A stretch of DNA of 64,000 nucleotides, from the NCBI RefSeq assembly GCF_008704795.1, contig NZ_CP023690.1, positions 7,698,501-7,762,500 on the forward strand, given 5' to 3'. How positions within the stretch are numbered: the first letter of the stretch is position 1; every line of letters begins with the position of its first letter. The notes below the pieces were generated by a model. That model was not told the origin of the DNA. It ran no database searches and saw nothing but the letters and a program-made list of their open reading frames with translations. The position numbers and the translations under genes were made by a program. Shown in pieces: positions 25,022 through 36,242 of the stretch. The stretch is from Streptomyces spectabilis (GTDB lineage: Bacteria > Actinomycetota > Actinomycetes > Streptomycetales > Streptomycetaceae).

Positions 25022-28000
25022 TCAGGACCGCGGCCTGAGCGCGAGTTCCACGCCCGGGGGCAGCTCCCCCGTCACCTCGCCCGGATAGTCGAGCCGCACC
25101 CGGCGCAGCGCGCGCAGGCCCGCGAGGTGCACCAGGTCCACGGTGTCGAAGAGCGTCAGGTGCAGCTCTTCGAGGCCCGGCAGGCGGCGGGCGATCCGCC
25201 GCAGCGACACCGACGCGCCGGGCCGCGCCCGCACCTCCAGGCGTGTCAGCTGCGGAATGCGCGCGCCGGGCGGGAACAGCATGATGCTCAGCTGCTCGTT
25301 CGACAGGCGGAGCGAGCGCAGGGCGGGCAGCCGGGCGAGCAGCGCGTCCCAGTCGTCGGGCCGGAGCCGGTCGCTCGCGTTGTGCAGACGCAGCTCGCGC
25401 AGCTCGGTCAGGCCCGTGACGGCGGCCAGCTCCACGGCGTCCGGAGGCAGCGCGAGCAGCCGCAGCGCGCCGGGCCGCGGCAGATCGCGCAGGCCCCGCC
25501 ACGGCACGGCCGCCCCGAGCAGCAGCTCCTCCAGGTGCGGGCAGGCCGAGAGCCGGGCGAGCGGCTCCAGTTGGGGCAGATCGGCGAGGGTGAGCCGGCG
25601 CAGGCGCGGCAGCCGGGTCAGCGGCGCGGTGTCGCTGACGGCGCGGCAGCCGTGCAGCGCGAGCGTCTCCAGGGCGGGGAAGGCGGCGAGGAAGTCCAGT
25701 CCCGTCAGGCGCAGATTGCCGCGCAGGCGCAGCTCGCGCAGGGTGCCGGGGGTGAGCGCGTCCAGGATGTCCCGCTCGCTGAAGTCGCCCTGCAGCGCGA
25801 CGCGTTCGTACCCGGAGAGGGCGCTGAGTGCCTTCAGTTCGGCGGGCGAGCGCACCGTGACGGCCTCGCAGGCCCCGGCGGCGAGCAGCGGCCGCACGAT
25901 CTCCTCGGCGTAGGCGTCGGTGTCGAAGCGGTCCCAGTGGGCGAGGAGCTGGGCGCGGACCGCGGACTGCGGCGTGTCCAGGAACTCGCGCAGGCGGGCG
26001 AGCGCCGCGTCGCCGCCGATGCGGCAGATGGCGTGCACGGTGGTCACCTCGGCGTCGCCGGTCAGCGTCTCGGCGGCGGGCAGCAGGCCGAGCAGCAGCG
26101 TGCCGGTCTCGGCGAGGGCCCGCGCCTCGCGCATGCTGCGCGGCGGAAGGAGCTGCGCGGCCCGCTCCTCGACGGCGGCCCGGACGTCGGGGTCGAGCCG
26201 CGTCGCCTGGCCGAGCGAGGCGAGCGCGAGCAGGCGGAGGCGGGTGCGCACCCCGTCGTCCTCCTCGCGGTCGGCGCGGCCGGTCAGACGCGTCAGGAGC
26301 TCGGCGCGCTCGTCGGGCCGGGCCTGGGCGACGGCCATCTGCAGGACGTCTTCCCAGGGGTCCAGGTGCGCGTGCGCGACCAGCGCCCCGATGTCGTGCT
26401 CCTCCAGGGCGGCCTTCGCGCCGAGGAAGTCCTGGAAGGTGCGGTGGATGAAATCCACGGCGTCGTCGGCCGGTTCGCGCAGCAGGCCGGAGCGGTCGAG
26501 GAGCAGCCGAAGGACGTCCTCGGCGCTCCCGGCCCGGGCCAGCTGCGGCACCGAGGGGCGCAGCCGGTCGAGCAGGTCGACGGCGGTCTCCCGCCCCAGC
26601 CGGGTCCGCTCGTTGCGGATCAGCCAGTACGCGAACCGCTTCAGCGGCTCCGTCGCGGACTTCTCGTCCAGCTTCGGCGGGAGCCTGCCGTACAGGTCGC
26701 GCTCGCGGTCGCGGCGCTCCAGGAGCATCGAGAGCGCCGCCTCGTACAGCGCCACCCGTCCCTGCGGCAGAAAGCCCCTGCGCTCGCGGTGCAGCGCGCA
26801 GATCAGCGAGCACAGCAGCGGGTTGGTGGCGAGGTGGCTCAGCTCCGGGCTGGCGCGCACCGACCGGAGCAGGGTCGCGGCCAGCTCCTCGCCCCCGCCC
26901 GCCGCCTCGTGCCAGCGCCGCACGAACCGCCGTACGTCGTGGGGGCGCATCGGTGTGAGCGTGAACTCGCGGAACCCCTCGCGGCCCAGCCAGTCCCGGG
27001 GCAGCGCCGAGGGGCGGGTGGTGACCAGCCACAGATTGCCGGGGAAGGCCGCGTGCAGCTTGGCGAGCCAGGCCCGGGCGCGGGGGCGCTCCGCCTCCGG
27101 GATCTCGTCCACGCCGTCGATCAGGAGCACGCCGCGCCCGGCCTGGAGGACCCGCACCGCCCACCCGGCGGGCTCGGTGCCCGTCAGGGGGCAGCCGATC
27201 CAGCGCAGGAAGCCGTCGGGCATCGGCAGTTCGGCGTCCTCGCGGGCGAGCGTGCGCAGCGGGAGCACGAAGGGGACCCGGCCGAGGAGTTGCGGCAGGT
27301 GCCCCGGCACCCCGTCCTGCCGGGCGGTGGTGAGGGCCAGCCACTGCACCAGGGTCGTCTTGCCGGTGCCCGCGACGCCGCGCAGCAGGACCCGGTCGTG
27401 CCCGGCGAGCGCCGCCTCGACCGGGCCCGTGGTGCGCTCGGAGTCGGGGTCGGGGTCGACGCCGCCCCCGTCCCCGTCGGAGTAACCGGTGCCGGACCCG
27501 GGCACCGGTTCGGCCGGGTCGCGCGCGGGCACCGCCTCCAGGCTCAGATAGGCGGTCTCCAGGGGCCAGGCCTGGCTCTGCGCGTCGTGCAGGTCCACGC
27601 CGTGGATGGTCAGGGTGCGGTGCTGGCCGACGACGTAGTGGGCGTAGCGCCGCTCGAAGTCGGTGTCCTCGACGGCGGTGGCGGGCAGCCGCTCCAGGAG
27701 CAGCCGCAGCTGCTCCTGCTGCTCGCCCAGGGCGCGGCGCAGCTCGACCTGGGTGCGGGCCGCGAAGCCGGGGCGCTTGCTGAACTGGTGGACCAGGTGC
27801 AGACAGGCGGTGACGAGCAGCCGGTCGTGCAGCTGCGCGGCGTCGGCGCTGAGCAGGGCCCGGGTCTCCGGGGCGCTGGCCCGGACCAGGGCCGCGGCGA
27901 GCCGCTGCGGGCCGAGGTCGAAGGCCTGGACGTCGTCCATGTCGAGGTCGCCGAGCGCGCGCAGGGTGTGGCCGAGGGCGTAGCCCACGGCGTTCTGCTC

Positions 28001-28252
28001 GTCGGGGGCGATCGGCGGGTCGTGCGGGCCCGCCGCGCGGACGGCGCGGCGCACCAGCTCCCGCGCCAGCTGGTAGAGGTCGGCCTCGCTGAGGGTGCGG
28101 CGGTCGCCGGTGAAGGAGAGCAGCCGGCCGAGCCGCACCGGCCGTTCGCCGAACTCCGCCCCGGGGCCGCCCCGCGGCAGCAGGAGGCGCTTCACCAGCG
28201 GCACCACGACCGATGCCGCGATCCGTAGGCCCGCTGTCGTGCCCGCGTCCAA
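25022..28252 (-). CDS. NACHT NTPase with leucine-rich repeats (bacterial NLR-like protein)
   Basis: This 1076-residue protein has the architecture of animal NLR immune receptors. A helical N-terminal effector or oligomerisation domain (about 1-250) comes first. The NACHT domain has Walker A GVAGTGKT (292-299), Walker B LLIDGVDE (376-383) and the sensor-type strand LWLVTTRPSALP. A helical middle contains DFIHRTFQDFLGA, and the last ~240 residues are leucine-rich repeats (LRELRLRGNLRL, ALETLALHGC, LEELLLG, LRSLRLSN, LEELHLT). I chose the TTG at 28252 because GAGGGGG lies just upstream. The longer frame to 28375 would overlap the divergent phosphoesterase start. Bacterial NACHT proteins are known anti-phage proteins. 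The function here is inferred from architecture. Confidence 0.85.
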   Translation of the reverse strand: MDAGTTAGLRIAASVVVPLVKRLLLPRGGPGAEFGERPVRLGRLLSFTGDRRTLSEADLYQLARELVRRAVRAAGPHDPPIAPDEQNAVGYALGHTLRALGDLDMDDVQAFDLGPQRLAAALVRASAPETRALLSADAAQLHDRLLVTACLHLVHQFSKRPGFAARTQVELRRALGEQQEQLRLLLERLPATAVEDTDFERRYAHYVVGQHRTLTIHGVDLHDAQSQAWPLETAYLSLEAVPARDPAEPVPGSGTGYSDGDGGGVDPDPDSERTTGPVEAALAGHDRVLLRGVAGTGKTTLVQWLALTTARQDGVPGHLPQLLGRVPFVLPLRTLAREDAELPMPDGFLRWIGCPLTGTEPAGWAVRVLQAGRGVLLIDGVDEIPEAERPRARAWLAKLHAAFPGNLWLVTTRPSALPRDWLGREGFREFTLTPMRPHDVRRFVRRWHEAAGGGEELAATLLRSVRASPELSHLATNPLLCSLICALHRERRGFLPQGRVALYEAALSMLLERRDRERDLYGRLPPKLDEKSATEPLKRFAYWLIRNERTRLGRETAVDLLDRLRPSVPQLARAGSAEDVLRLLLDRSGLLREPADDAVDFIHRTFQDFLGAKAALEEHDIGALVAHAHLDPWEDVLQMAVAQARPDERAELLTRLTGRADREEDDGVRTRLRLLALASLGQATRLDPDVRAAVEERAAQLLPPRSMREARALAETGTLLLGLLPAAETLTGDAEVTTVHAICRIGGDAALARLREFLDTPQSAVRAQLLAHWDRFDTDAYAEEIVRPLLAAGACEAVTVRSPAELKALSALSGYERVALQGDFSERDILDALTPGTLRELRLRGNLRLTGLDFLAAFPALETLALHGCRAVSDTAPLTRLPRLRRLTLADLPQLEPLARLSACPHLEELLLGAAVPWRGLRDLPRPGALRLLALPPDAVELAAVTGLTELRELRLHNASDRLRPDDWDALLARLPALRSLRLSNEQLSIMLFPPGARIPQLTRLEVRARPGASVSLRRIARRLPGLEELHLTLFDTVDLVHLAGLRALRRVRLDYPGEVTGELPPGVELALRPRS

Positions 28253-28332
28253 TCCAGCCCCCTCTGCGGTCGCCCCTCCGGGTCCCCGGCCCACTATCCC
28301 GGCCGGGCTAGGGGAGATCCAGCCCCTTCGGT

Positions 28333-28347
28333 TAGCCTCGCTTGGTG
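28333..28347 (+). promoter_or_regulatory. putative leaderless promoter of the phosphoesterase gene
   Basis: TAGCCT at 28333-28338 fits the -10 pattern TANNNT and lies 7 nt before GTG 28345, with no Shine-Dalgarno sequence between. That is the arrangement of leaderless mRNAs in actinomycetes. No clear -35 is seen. Confidence 0.4.
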
Positions 28348-29214
28348 ACGACATCTGCATCACCGCGACGGGCACCGAGGCTGTTCGCCATCAGTGACCT
28401 GCACGTGGCGTATCCCGAGAACAGGAAGTTCGTCGACGAGCTCTGGCCGGAACACGAGGGCGACTGGCTGATAGTCGCCGGTGACGTCGCGGAGATGGCG
28501 GCCGACATCGAGTGGTCGCTGCGCACCCTCGCCGAGCGGTTCGACACCGTGATCTGGTCGCCGGGCAACCACGAGCTGTGGACGCCCCGTGACGACCCCA
28601 ACCAGCTGCGCGGCGAGCCCCGCTACCGCCACCTGGTCGAGCTCTGCCGCCAGTTGGGCGTGCTCACGCCGGAGGACCCCTTCCCGGTGTGGCGCGGCGA
28701 GGGCGGCCCGGTGACCATCGCGCCGCTCTTCCTCCTGTACGACTACACGTTCCGGCCCGAGGGCACGTACGCGAAGAGCGACGCGCTGGAGTACGCGTAC
28801 GAGACCGGGGTCGTCTGCACGGACGAGGTGCTGCTGCACCCGGACCCCTACCCCAGCCGCGAGGACTGGTGCCGGGCCCGGGTCGCGGTCAGCAAGGAGC
28901 GGCTCGACGCGATCGACCCCTCCTTGCCGACGATCCTGATCAACCACTGGCCGGTCGTGCGCGAGCCCACCCGGATCCTGCGCTACCCCGAGTTCGCCCT
29001 GTGGTGCGGCACGGAGGCCACCGCGGACTGGCCGGTGCGCTACCGCGCCGCGGCCGTGGTCTACGGCCATCTGCACGTGCCCCGCACCACCTGGCACGAC
29101 GGGATCCGGCACGAGGAGGTGTCGGTGGGCTATCCGCGCGAGTGGAAGCGCGACTGGCACCCGTCGCCGCGGCTGCGGCAGATCATGCCCGCGCCCGCCC
29201 GGTCCGCGCGGTGA
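28345..29214 (+). CDS. metallophosphoesterase
   Basis: This calcineurin-like phosphoesterase of about 289 residues carries all metal-site motifs in order. ISDLH lies near the N-terminus, then GDVAE, GNHE, LINHWP and GHLH. It should hydrolyse a phosphoester with a dinuclear metal centre in the cytosol; the substrate is unknown. Two starts are possible, TTG 28342 and GTG 28345. I prefer GTG because a -10 box sits where a leaderless transcript would begin on it. It is divergent from the NACHT-LRR gene with a gap under 100 bp, so shared control is possible, but nothing shows a functional link. Confidence 0.85.
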   Translation: MTTSASPRRAPRLFAISDLHVAYPENRKFVDELWPEHEGDWLIVAGDVAEMAADIEWSLRTLAERFDTVIWSPGNHELWTPRDDPNQLRGEPRYRHLVELCRQLGVLTPEDPFPVWRGEGGPVTIAPLFLLYDYTFRPEGTYAKSDALEYAYETGVVCTDEVLLHPDPYPSREDWCRARVAVSKERLDAIDPSLPTILINHWPVVREPTRILRYPEFALWCGTEATADWPVRYRAAAVVYGHLHVPRTTWHDGIRHEEVSVGYPREWKRDWHPSPRLRQIMPAPARSAR

Positions 29215-29267
29215 CGTGCCGGTGACGTGCCGCTCCGCGCGGTGACGGACCCCTCCGGCCGCGCGGC

Positions 29268-29903
29268 TCAGGAGCCGACGCGGATCAGCTCCTTCTCGTA
29301 GGCGAAGATCACCGCGTGCACGCGGTTGCGAAGGCCCAGCTTCTCCATGATCCGCTGGATGTGGAACTTCACCGTGCTCTCGCTGAGCGTCAGCTCCCGG
29401 GAGATCTCCGCGTTGCTGAAGCCGCGCGCGAGCAGCTTGAAGACCTCGGTCTCCCGGTCGGTGAGGCGGCGCAGCGGCGCGGCGCCCGCGCCCGCCGCCC
29501 GCGCGGGCACGCCCGCGGGGCGCCCCGCCGCCGTGGCGCGCACGGCGGCGGCCAGCTCGCCGGAGCCGCTCGCGCTGGACAGCAGGCCGCGCACGCCGAC
29601 CCGGAGCACCTGCCCGGCCGCGGCGTCCACGTTGTCGAGCAGTACCAGGACGTTCGCGGGCCGCGGCGGGGCGGGCCGGGACAGGGCGCACACACAGGCG
29701 AGCGCCTCCGCCGCGCCGGTGTGCGAGTTGACCACGACGACGTCCGGCCGCAGCTCGCGGAAGCGGGCCGCGGCGCCCGTGCCGTCCTCGGCGACGGCGA
29801 CGACCTCAAGGTCGGGACAGCCGTCGAGGATGGTGCGGAGCCCCGTCAGTGAGATGGGATGCGAATCGACCAGGAGGATCCTGGTACACGCCAAGCCTGA
29901 CAT
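29268..29903 (-). CDS. atypical NarL/LuxR-type response regulator lacking the phospho-acceptor Asp
   Basis: This 211-residue regulator has an N-terminal receiver-like domain and a C-terminal LuxR-type helix-turn-helix (LTDRETEVFKLLARGFSNAEISRELTLSESTVKFHIQRIMEKL). The receiver lacks normal chemistry. The acidic pair that binds metal is reduced to one Asp (LLVDSHP instead of VDDHP). The phospho-accepting Asp at the end of strand 3 is replaced by Asn59 in DVVVVNSHTG. No histidine kinase gene lies beside it. It therefore probably works without aspartyl phosphorylation, perhaps through a ligand or a partner. The ATG at 29903 has GGGGGAA upstream, and a TTG one codon earlier is the alternative. 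Confidence 0.82.
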   Translation of the reverse strand: MSGLACTRILLVDSHPISLTGLRTILDGCPDLEVVAVAEDGTGAAARFRELRPDVVVVNSHTGAAEALACVCALSRPAPPRPANVLVLLDNVDAAAGQVLRVGVRGLLSSASGSGELAAAVRATAAGRPAGVPARAAGAGAAPLRRLTDRETEVFKLLARGFSNAEISRELTLSESTVKFHIQRIMEKLGLRNRVHAVIFAYEKELIRVGS

Positions 29904-30123
29904 CAATTCCCCCGTTTGCCTGGAGCGTTGGGCCCGTCCCGCCCCCGGGAGCCGTGCCCCGGCGGCGCGGAACAGTTCTCCAGGATAGAGCGGGCCGCGC
30001 GGATCACTCCGCGCCCGCCGTCACACCTTCGCCCCACACCCGTGGGCGTCGGGCGCGCACCCGCGCGGGGTACCGTGCGTGCGAACGACGTGGCCCGCCG
30101 CCGTCGGAGGGGACGACCTCGCC

Positions 30124-30882
30124 ATGCACGCACGCGCTCGCTTCACCGACCGGGTGGCCGTCGTCACCGGGGCCGCGTCCGGAATCGGCGCCGCCACCGC
30201 CGTGCGCCTCGCGGGCGAGGGCGCGGCCGTGGTCGTCGCCGACGTCGACGACGGGCGCGGCCGGGCCGTCGCCGAGGACATCCGGGCCGCGGGCGGACGG
30301 GCCCGGTCCGTGCGCGCGGACGTCGCCGACGCCGCCGACTGGGAGCGCGTCCTCGCCGCCGCCCACCGCTTCGGCCCGGTCGGCGTGCTCGTCAGCAACG
30401 CCTACGCCTCCGAGGTCGCCCCCGTCCACGAGATGACCCGGGCGTCCTTCGAGCACCAGCTCGCCGTGAACGTCACCGGCGCCTTCCTCGGCGTCAAGGC
30501 GGCCCTGCCCGATCTGCGGGCGCACCGCGGCGCGGTCGTCGTCACCTCGTCCGTGCACGCGACCCACGGCATCCCCGGCCACCCCGGATACGCGGCGAGC
30601 AAGGGCGCCCTGGTGTCCCTCGTCGGACAGCTCGCCGTCGAGTACGGGCCCGAGGTGCGGGTCAACGCCGTGCTGCCGGGGCCGATCCTGACGCCCGCCT
30701 GGGACCGGACGGACGAGGCGGACCGGGAGCGGAGCGTCGTGGGCACCGCCGCCCGCCGGTTCGGCACGCCCGAGGAGGTGGCGGCGGCCATCGCCTTCCT
30801 CGCCGCGGACGAGGCCTCCTACGTCACCGGGACGAGCCTGGTCGTGGACGGCGGCTGGAGCGTGGCGAAGGACTCGGCCTGA
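30124..30882 (+). CDS. short-chain dehydrogenase/reductase (SDR)
   Basis: This 252-residue classical SDR has the nucleotide motif TGAASGIG after VAVVTG. The conserved Asn of the NAG region is modified (VLVSNAYASE). The catalytic Ser is in SSVHATHG, YxxxK in YAASK, and the C-terminal segment is YVTGTSLVVDGGWS. An acidic residue after strand 2 (VVVADVDDG) suggests NAD preference. GGAGGGG precedes the ATG at 30124. The galactonate-dehydratase-like gene starts 54 bp downstream, so oxidation of a sugar or sugar lactone is a reasonable guess. Confidence 0.85.
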   Translation: MHARARFTDRVAVVTGAASGIGAATAVRLAGEGAAVVVADVDDGRGRAVAEDIRAAGGRARSVRADVADAADWERVLAAAHRFGPVGVLVSNAYASEVAPVHEMTRASFEHQLAVNVTGAFLGVKAALPDLRAHRGAVVVTSSVHATHGIPGHPGYAASKGALVSLVGQLAVEYGPEVRVNAVLPGPILTPAWDRTDEADRERSVVGTAARRFGTPEEVAAAIAFLAADEASYVTGTSLVVDGGWSVAKDSA

Positions 30883-30936
30883 CCCCGTGGGCGCGAGAGC
30901 ACGGCCTGACCCCGAGAAGCAGCGGAGGAGCGGCAG

Positions 30937-32082
30937 TTGAAGATCACCCGGGTGGAAACCTTCCTCGTCCCGCCGCGCTGGCTGTTCTGCCGCGTGGAGA
31001 CCGACGACGGCGTCGTCGGCTGGGGCGAGCCCGTCGTCGAGGGCCGCGCCGAAGTGGTGCGCGCCGCCGTCGACGTCCTGGCCGAGTACCTGATCGGCAA
31101 GGACCCCGCCCGCATCCAGGACCACTGGCAGGTGCTCAGCAAGGGCGGCTTCTACCGGGGCGGCCCGGTGCTCTCCAGTGCCGTCGCGGGCCTGGACCAG
31201 GCGCTGTGGGACATCGCGGGCAAGGCGTACGGCGCGCCCGTGCACGCGCTGCTCGGCGGCCCCGTGCGGGAGCGGGCGCGCGTGTACGCGTGGGTGGGCG
31301 GCGACGAGCCGAGCGCGCTCGCCGAACAGGTCGCCGCGCAGGTCGACGCGGGCTTCACCGCGGTGAAGATGAACGCGGCGGGGGTGACCTCGCCGCTGAC
31401 CACGCTCGCCGAGACGGCGGCGGTCGTCGAGCGCGTCGCCGTCGCCCGCGAGGTGCTCGGCGCCCACCGCGACGTCGCCGTCGACTTCCACGGCCGGCTC
31501 ACGCCCGCGAGCGCCCGCCGTGTCCTGCCCGAACTCGCCCCGCTGCACCCGCTCTTCGCCGAGGAGCCGCTCCTTCCCGACCAGGCCCGGCTGCTCCCCG
31601 GCCTGGTCGCCGCGAGCTCCGTGCCCCTCGCCACCGGCGAACGGCTCTACGGCCGGGCCGACTTCCTGCCCGCGCTCACCGCCGGGATCGCCGTCGCCCA
31701 GCCCGACCTCTCGCACGCGGGCGGCATCACGGAGGTGCTGCGCATCGCCGCGCTCGCCGAGACCTACGGCGCGCTGCTCGCCCCGCACTGCCCGCTCGGG
31801 CCGATCGCCCTCGCCGCCAGCCTCCAGATCGCCTGGGTCACCCCGCACTTCCTGATCCAGGAGCAGAGCCGGGGCATCCACTACAACAAAGAGGCCGACC
31901 TGCTCTCGTACGTCGTGGACACCGAGCCGTTCCGCTTCACCGACGGCCACGCCCACCGGACGGACCGCCCGGGCCTCGGCGTCGAGATCGACGAGGCGGC
32001 GGTGCGGGCCGCGGACCGGCGCGGGCACGCCTGGCGCAACCCGGTGTGGCGGCAGCCGGACGGCTCGTTCGCCGAGTGGTGA
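30937..32082 (+). CDS. dgoD: galactonate dehydratase-like enolase-superfamily enzyme
   Basis: This 381-residue acid-sugar dehydratase should remove water from D-galactonate or a close aldonate to give a 2-keto-3-deoxy acid. The opening MKITRVETFLVPPRWLF and the segment WGEPVVEGRAE are typical of DgoD. Mg ligands and catalytic residues appear as Asp-x-His in VDFHGR, Glu in AEEPLLP, Glu in ATGERLYGR and His in APHCPLGP. The start is TTG with a GGAGGAG ribosome site. It is probably co-transcribed with the SDR gene, forming a short sugar-acid pathway. The exact epimer specificity is not proven by the sequence. Confidence 0.82.
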   Translation: MKITRVETFLVPPRWLFCRVETDDGVVGWGEPVVEGRAEVVRAAVDVLAEYLIGKDPARIQDHWQVLSKGGFYRGGPVLSSAVAGLDQALWDIAGKAYGAPVHALLGGPVRERARVYAWVGGDEPSALAEQVAAQVDAGFTAVKMNAAGVTSPLTTLAETAAVVERVAVAREVLGAHRDVAVDFHGRLTPASARRVLPELAPLHPLFAEEPLLPDQARLLPGLVAASSVPLATGERLYGRADFLPALTAGIAVAQPDLSHAGGITEVLRIAALAETYGALLAPHCPLGPIALAASLQIAWVTPHFLIQEQSRGIHYNKEADLLSYVVDTEPFRFTDGHAHRTDRPGLGVEIDEAAVRAADRRGHAWRNPVWRQPDGSFAEW

Positions 32083-32137
32083 CCGGGGGCGGCGCCAACG
32101 CCCGTGTCCGTACGCACTGTTGGCCCCGCCCGGCCCC

Positions 32138-32157
32138 GCGCCTACCCTGGTAGGCGC
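32138..32157. promoter_or_regulatory. 20-bp palindrome upstream of the orphan cytochrome b gene
   Basis: GCGCCTACC (32138-32146) and GGTAGGCGC (32149-32157) are perfect inverted 9-bp arms with a 2-bp centre, 16 bp before the ATG of the cytochrome b gene. The centre is too small for a comfortable RNA hairpin, so an operator for a dimeric repressor is more likely. It lies beside the GGGGGAG ribosome site. Confidence 0.5.
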
Positions 32158-32173
32158 CCGAGGGGGGAGCCGC

Positions 32174-33817
32174 ATGAGCGAACGCACCCAGGACCACGGC
32201 CAGGACGGACGTCCCGACCCGCCCGCCAAGGGCGAGCGCATCGCCGACTGGGCCGACGGCCGCCTGGGGATCCACACCCTCGGCAAGTCGCAGCTGCGCA
32301 AGGTCTTCCCGGACCACTGGTCCTTCATGTTCGGCGAGATCTGCCTCTACAGCTTCCTGATCCTCATCCTCACCGGCATCTGGCTGACCCTGTTCTTCGA
32401 GCCGAGCGGCATGGAGGTCGAGTACAACGGCACGTACGAACCGCTGAAGGGCGTCCTCGTGACGCGCGCCTACGAGTCGACCGTCGACATCAGCATGGAG
32501 GTGCGCGGCGGGCTGCTCATCCGGCAGATCCACCACTGGGCGGCCCTCGTGTTCGTCGCGGGCATGCTGGTGCACATGATGCGGGTGTTCTTCACCGGTG
32601 CCTTCCGCAAGCCGCGCGAGCTCAACTGGCTGTTCGGCTGGACGCTTCTGATGCTCGGCCTGATCACGGGCCTGACCGGCTACTCGCTCCCCGACGACCT
32701 GCTGTCCGGCACCGGCGTGCGGTTCGCGCAGGGCGCCATCCTGTCGATCCCCGTCGTCGGGACCTACCTCTCCTTCTTCCTCTTCGGCGGGGAGTTCCCG
32801 GGCCACGACATCATTCCGCGCCTGTTCGCGGTGCACGTGCTGCTGCTGCCGGGGATCATGCTGGGCCTGATCGTGGCCCATCTGATCCTGGTCTTCTACC
32901 ACAAGCACACCCAGTTCGCGGGCCCCGGCCGCAGCGAGCGGAACGTCGTCGGGGCGCCCTTCTTCCCCATCTACGTGGCCAAGGCGGGCGGCTTCTTCTT
33001 CCTGGTCTTCGGCGTCCTCGCGATCATGGGCGCGGTCGCCACCATCAACCCCGTGTGGGCACTCGGCCCCTACCGGCCCGACCTCGTCGGCACCGGGGCC
33101 CAGCCCGACTGGTACCTCGGCTTCTCCGAGGGGCTGATCCGGGTGATGCCCAGCTGGGAGATCAACGCCTGGGGCCACACCCTGGAGCTGGGCGTCTTCA
33201 TCCCGTTCGCGCTGTTCCCGCTGATCATGATGGTGATCGCGGCGTATCCGTTCGTGGAGGCCTGGGTCACCAAGGACCGCCGTGAGCACCACATCGCCGA
33301 CCGGCCGCGCAACGCGCCCGCGCGCACGTCGTTCGGCGTCGCCTGGCTGTCGCTGTACGGCGTGCTCATGGTCGGCGGCGGCAACGACATCTGGGCGACG
33401 CACTTCCACTTGTCCATCAACGCCATCACGTGGTTCGTGCGGATCGCGTTCTTCGCCGTGCCGCCGCTCGCCTACGTCGTCACGTACCGGATCTGTCTGG
33501 GACTCCAGCGCCGCGACCGCGACAAGGTGCTGCACGGCCGGGAGAGCGGCGTCATCAAGCGCCTGCCGCACGGCGAGTACGTGGAGGTGCACCAGCCGCT
33601 CACCCAGGCCGAGCGGTACACGCTCACCGCGCACGAGCAGCCCGTGCCGTACGAGGTCGGGCCGCTCGTCGACGCGAACGGCGTGGTGCGCAAGGTGCCC
33701 CGGGCCGAGCGGCTGCGGGCCCGGCTCTCCCGCGCCATGTACGGCCCCGGCACGCAGGTGCCGGGGCCGACGGCGGAGGAGTACCGGCAGGTCCACAGCG
33801 GGGACGGCCACCCCTGA
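32174..33817 (+). CDS. orphan cytochrome b subunit of a bc1-type complex (QcrB paralogue)
   Basis: This 547-residue polytopic membrane protein matches actinobacterial QcrB. Haem-ligating histidines lie in helix 2 (QIHHWAALVFVAGMLVHMMRVFF) and helix 4 (FAVHVLLLPGIMLGLIVAHLILV). The quinol-site segment PDWYLGF replaces mitochondrial PEWY. Later helices are FFFLVFGVLAIMGAVA and IPFALFPLIMMVIAAYPF. I chose the ATG at 32174 (MSERTQD) after GGGGGAGCC. The normal gene lies in a ctaE-qcrCAB operon, but here neither cytochrome c, Rieske protein nor oxidase subunit is adjacent, so this is probably a second copy. It may replace QcrB under other conditions, or be used with unlinked QcrA/QcrC. Confidence 0.88.
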   Translation: MSERTQDHGQDGRPDPPAKGERIADWADGRLGIHTLGKSQLRKVFPDHWSFMFGEICLYSFLILILTGIWLTLFFEPSGMEVEYNGTYEPLKGVLVTRAYESTVDISMEVRGGLLIRQIHHWAALVFVAGMLVHMMRVFFTGAFRKPRELNWLFGWTLLMLGLITGLTGYSLPDDLLSGTGVRFAQGAILSIPVVGTYLSFFLFGGEFPGHDIIPRLFAVHVLLLPGIMLGLIVAHLILVFYHKHTQFAGPGRSERNVVGAPFFPIYVAKAGGFFFLVFGVLAIMGAVATINPVWALGPYRPDLVGTGAQPDWYLGFSEGLIRVMPSWEINAWGHTLELGVFIPFALFPLIMMVIAAYPFVEAWVTKDRREHHIADRPRNAPARTSFGVAWLSLYGVLMVGGGNDIWATHFHLSINAITWFVRIAFFAVPPLAYVVTYRICLGLQRRDRDKVLHGRESGVIKRLPHGEYVEVHQPLTQAERYTLTAHEQPVPYEVGPLVDANGVVRKVPRAERLRARLSRAMYGPGTQVPGPTAEEYRQVHSGDGHP

Positions 33818-33830
33818 GGGCGGCGCCCGG

Positions 33831-36077
<2,247 letters not shown>

Positions 36078-36242
36078 TCAGACAGGGGGCGTACGGCAGC
36101 CAGGCACTACCCCCGGCGCGCCGTTCGAAGCGGCGCGGGGGTCGCGGTCACACCATCGCGTGATACGCCGATGCGAAAGTGTGGCGCGCGCCAAACGCCC
36201 GTGCGAGCCGCCGTGCGCCGGAGCGAACCGTGAGGAGACCGC

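Noticed and set aside
24920..28228. Very long open plus-strand frame opposite the NACHT-LRR gene
   Set aside because: It is the antisense frame of a high-GC gene, rich in Arg/Gly/Glu/Gln with no recognisable domain. The minus-strand NACHT and LRR motifs are clear.
28253..28375. 41-codon extension of the NACHT-LRR gene
   Set aside because: It would overlap the divergent phosphoesterase start. TTG 28252 has a good ribosome site.
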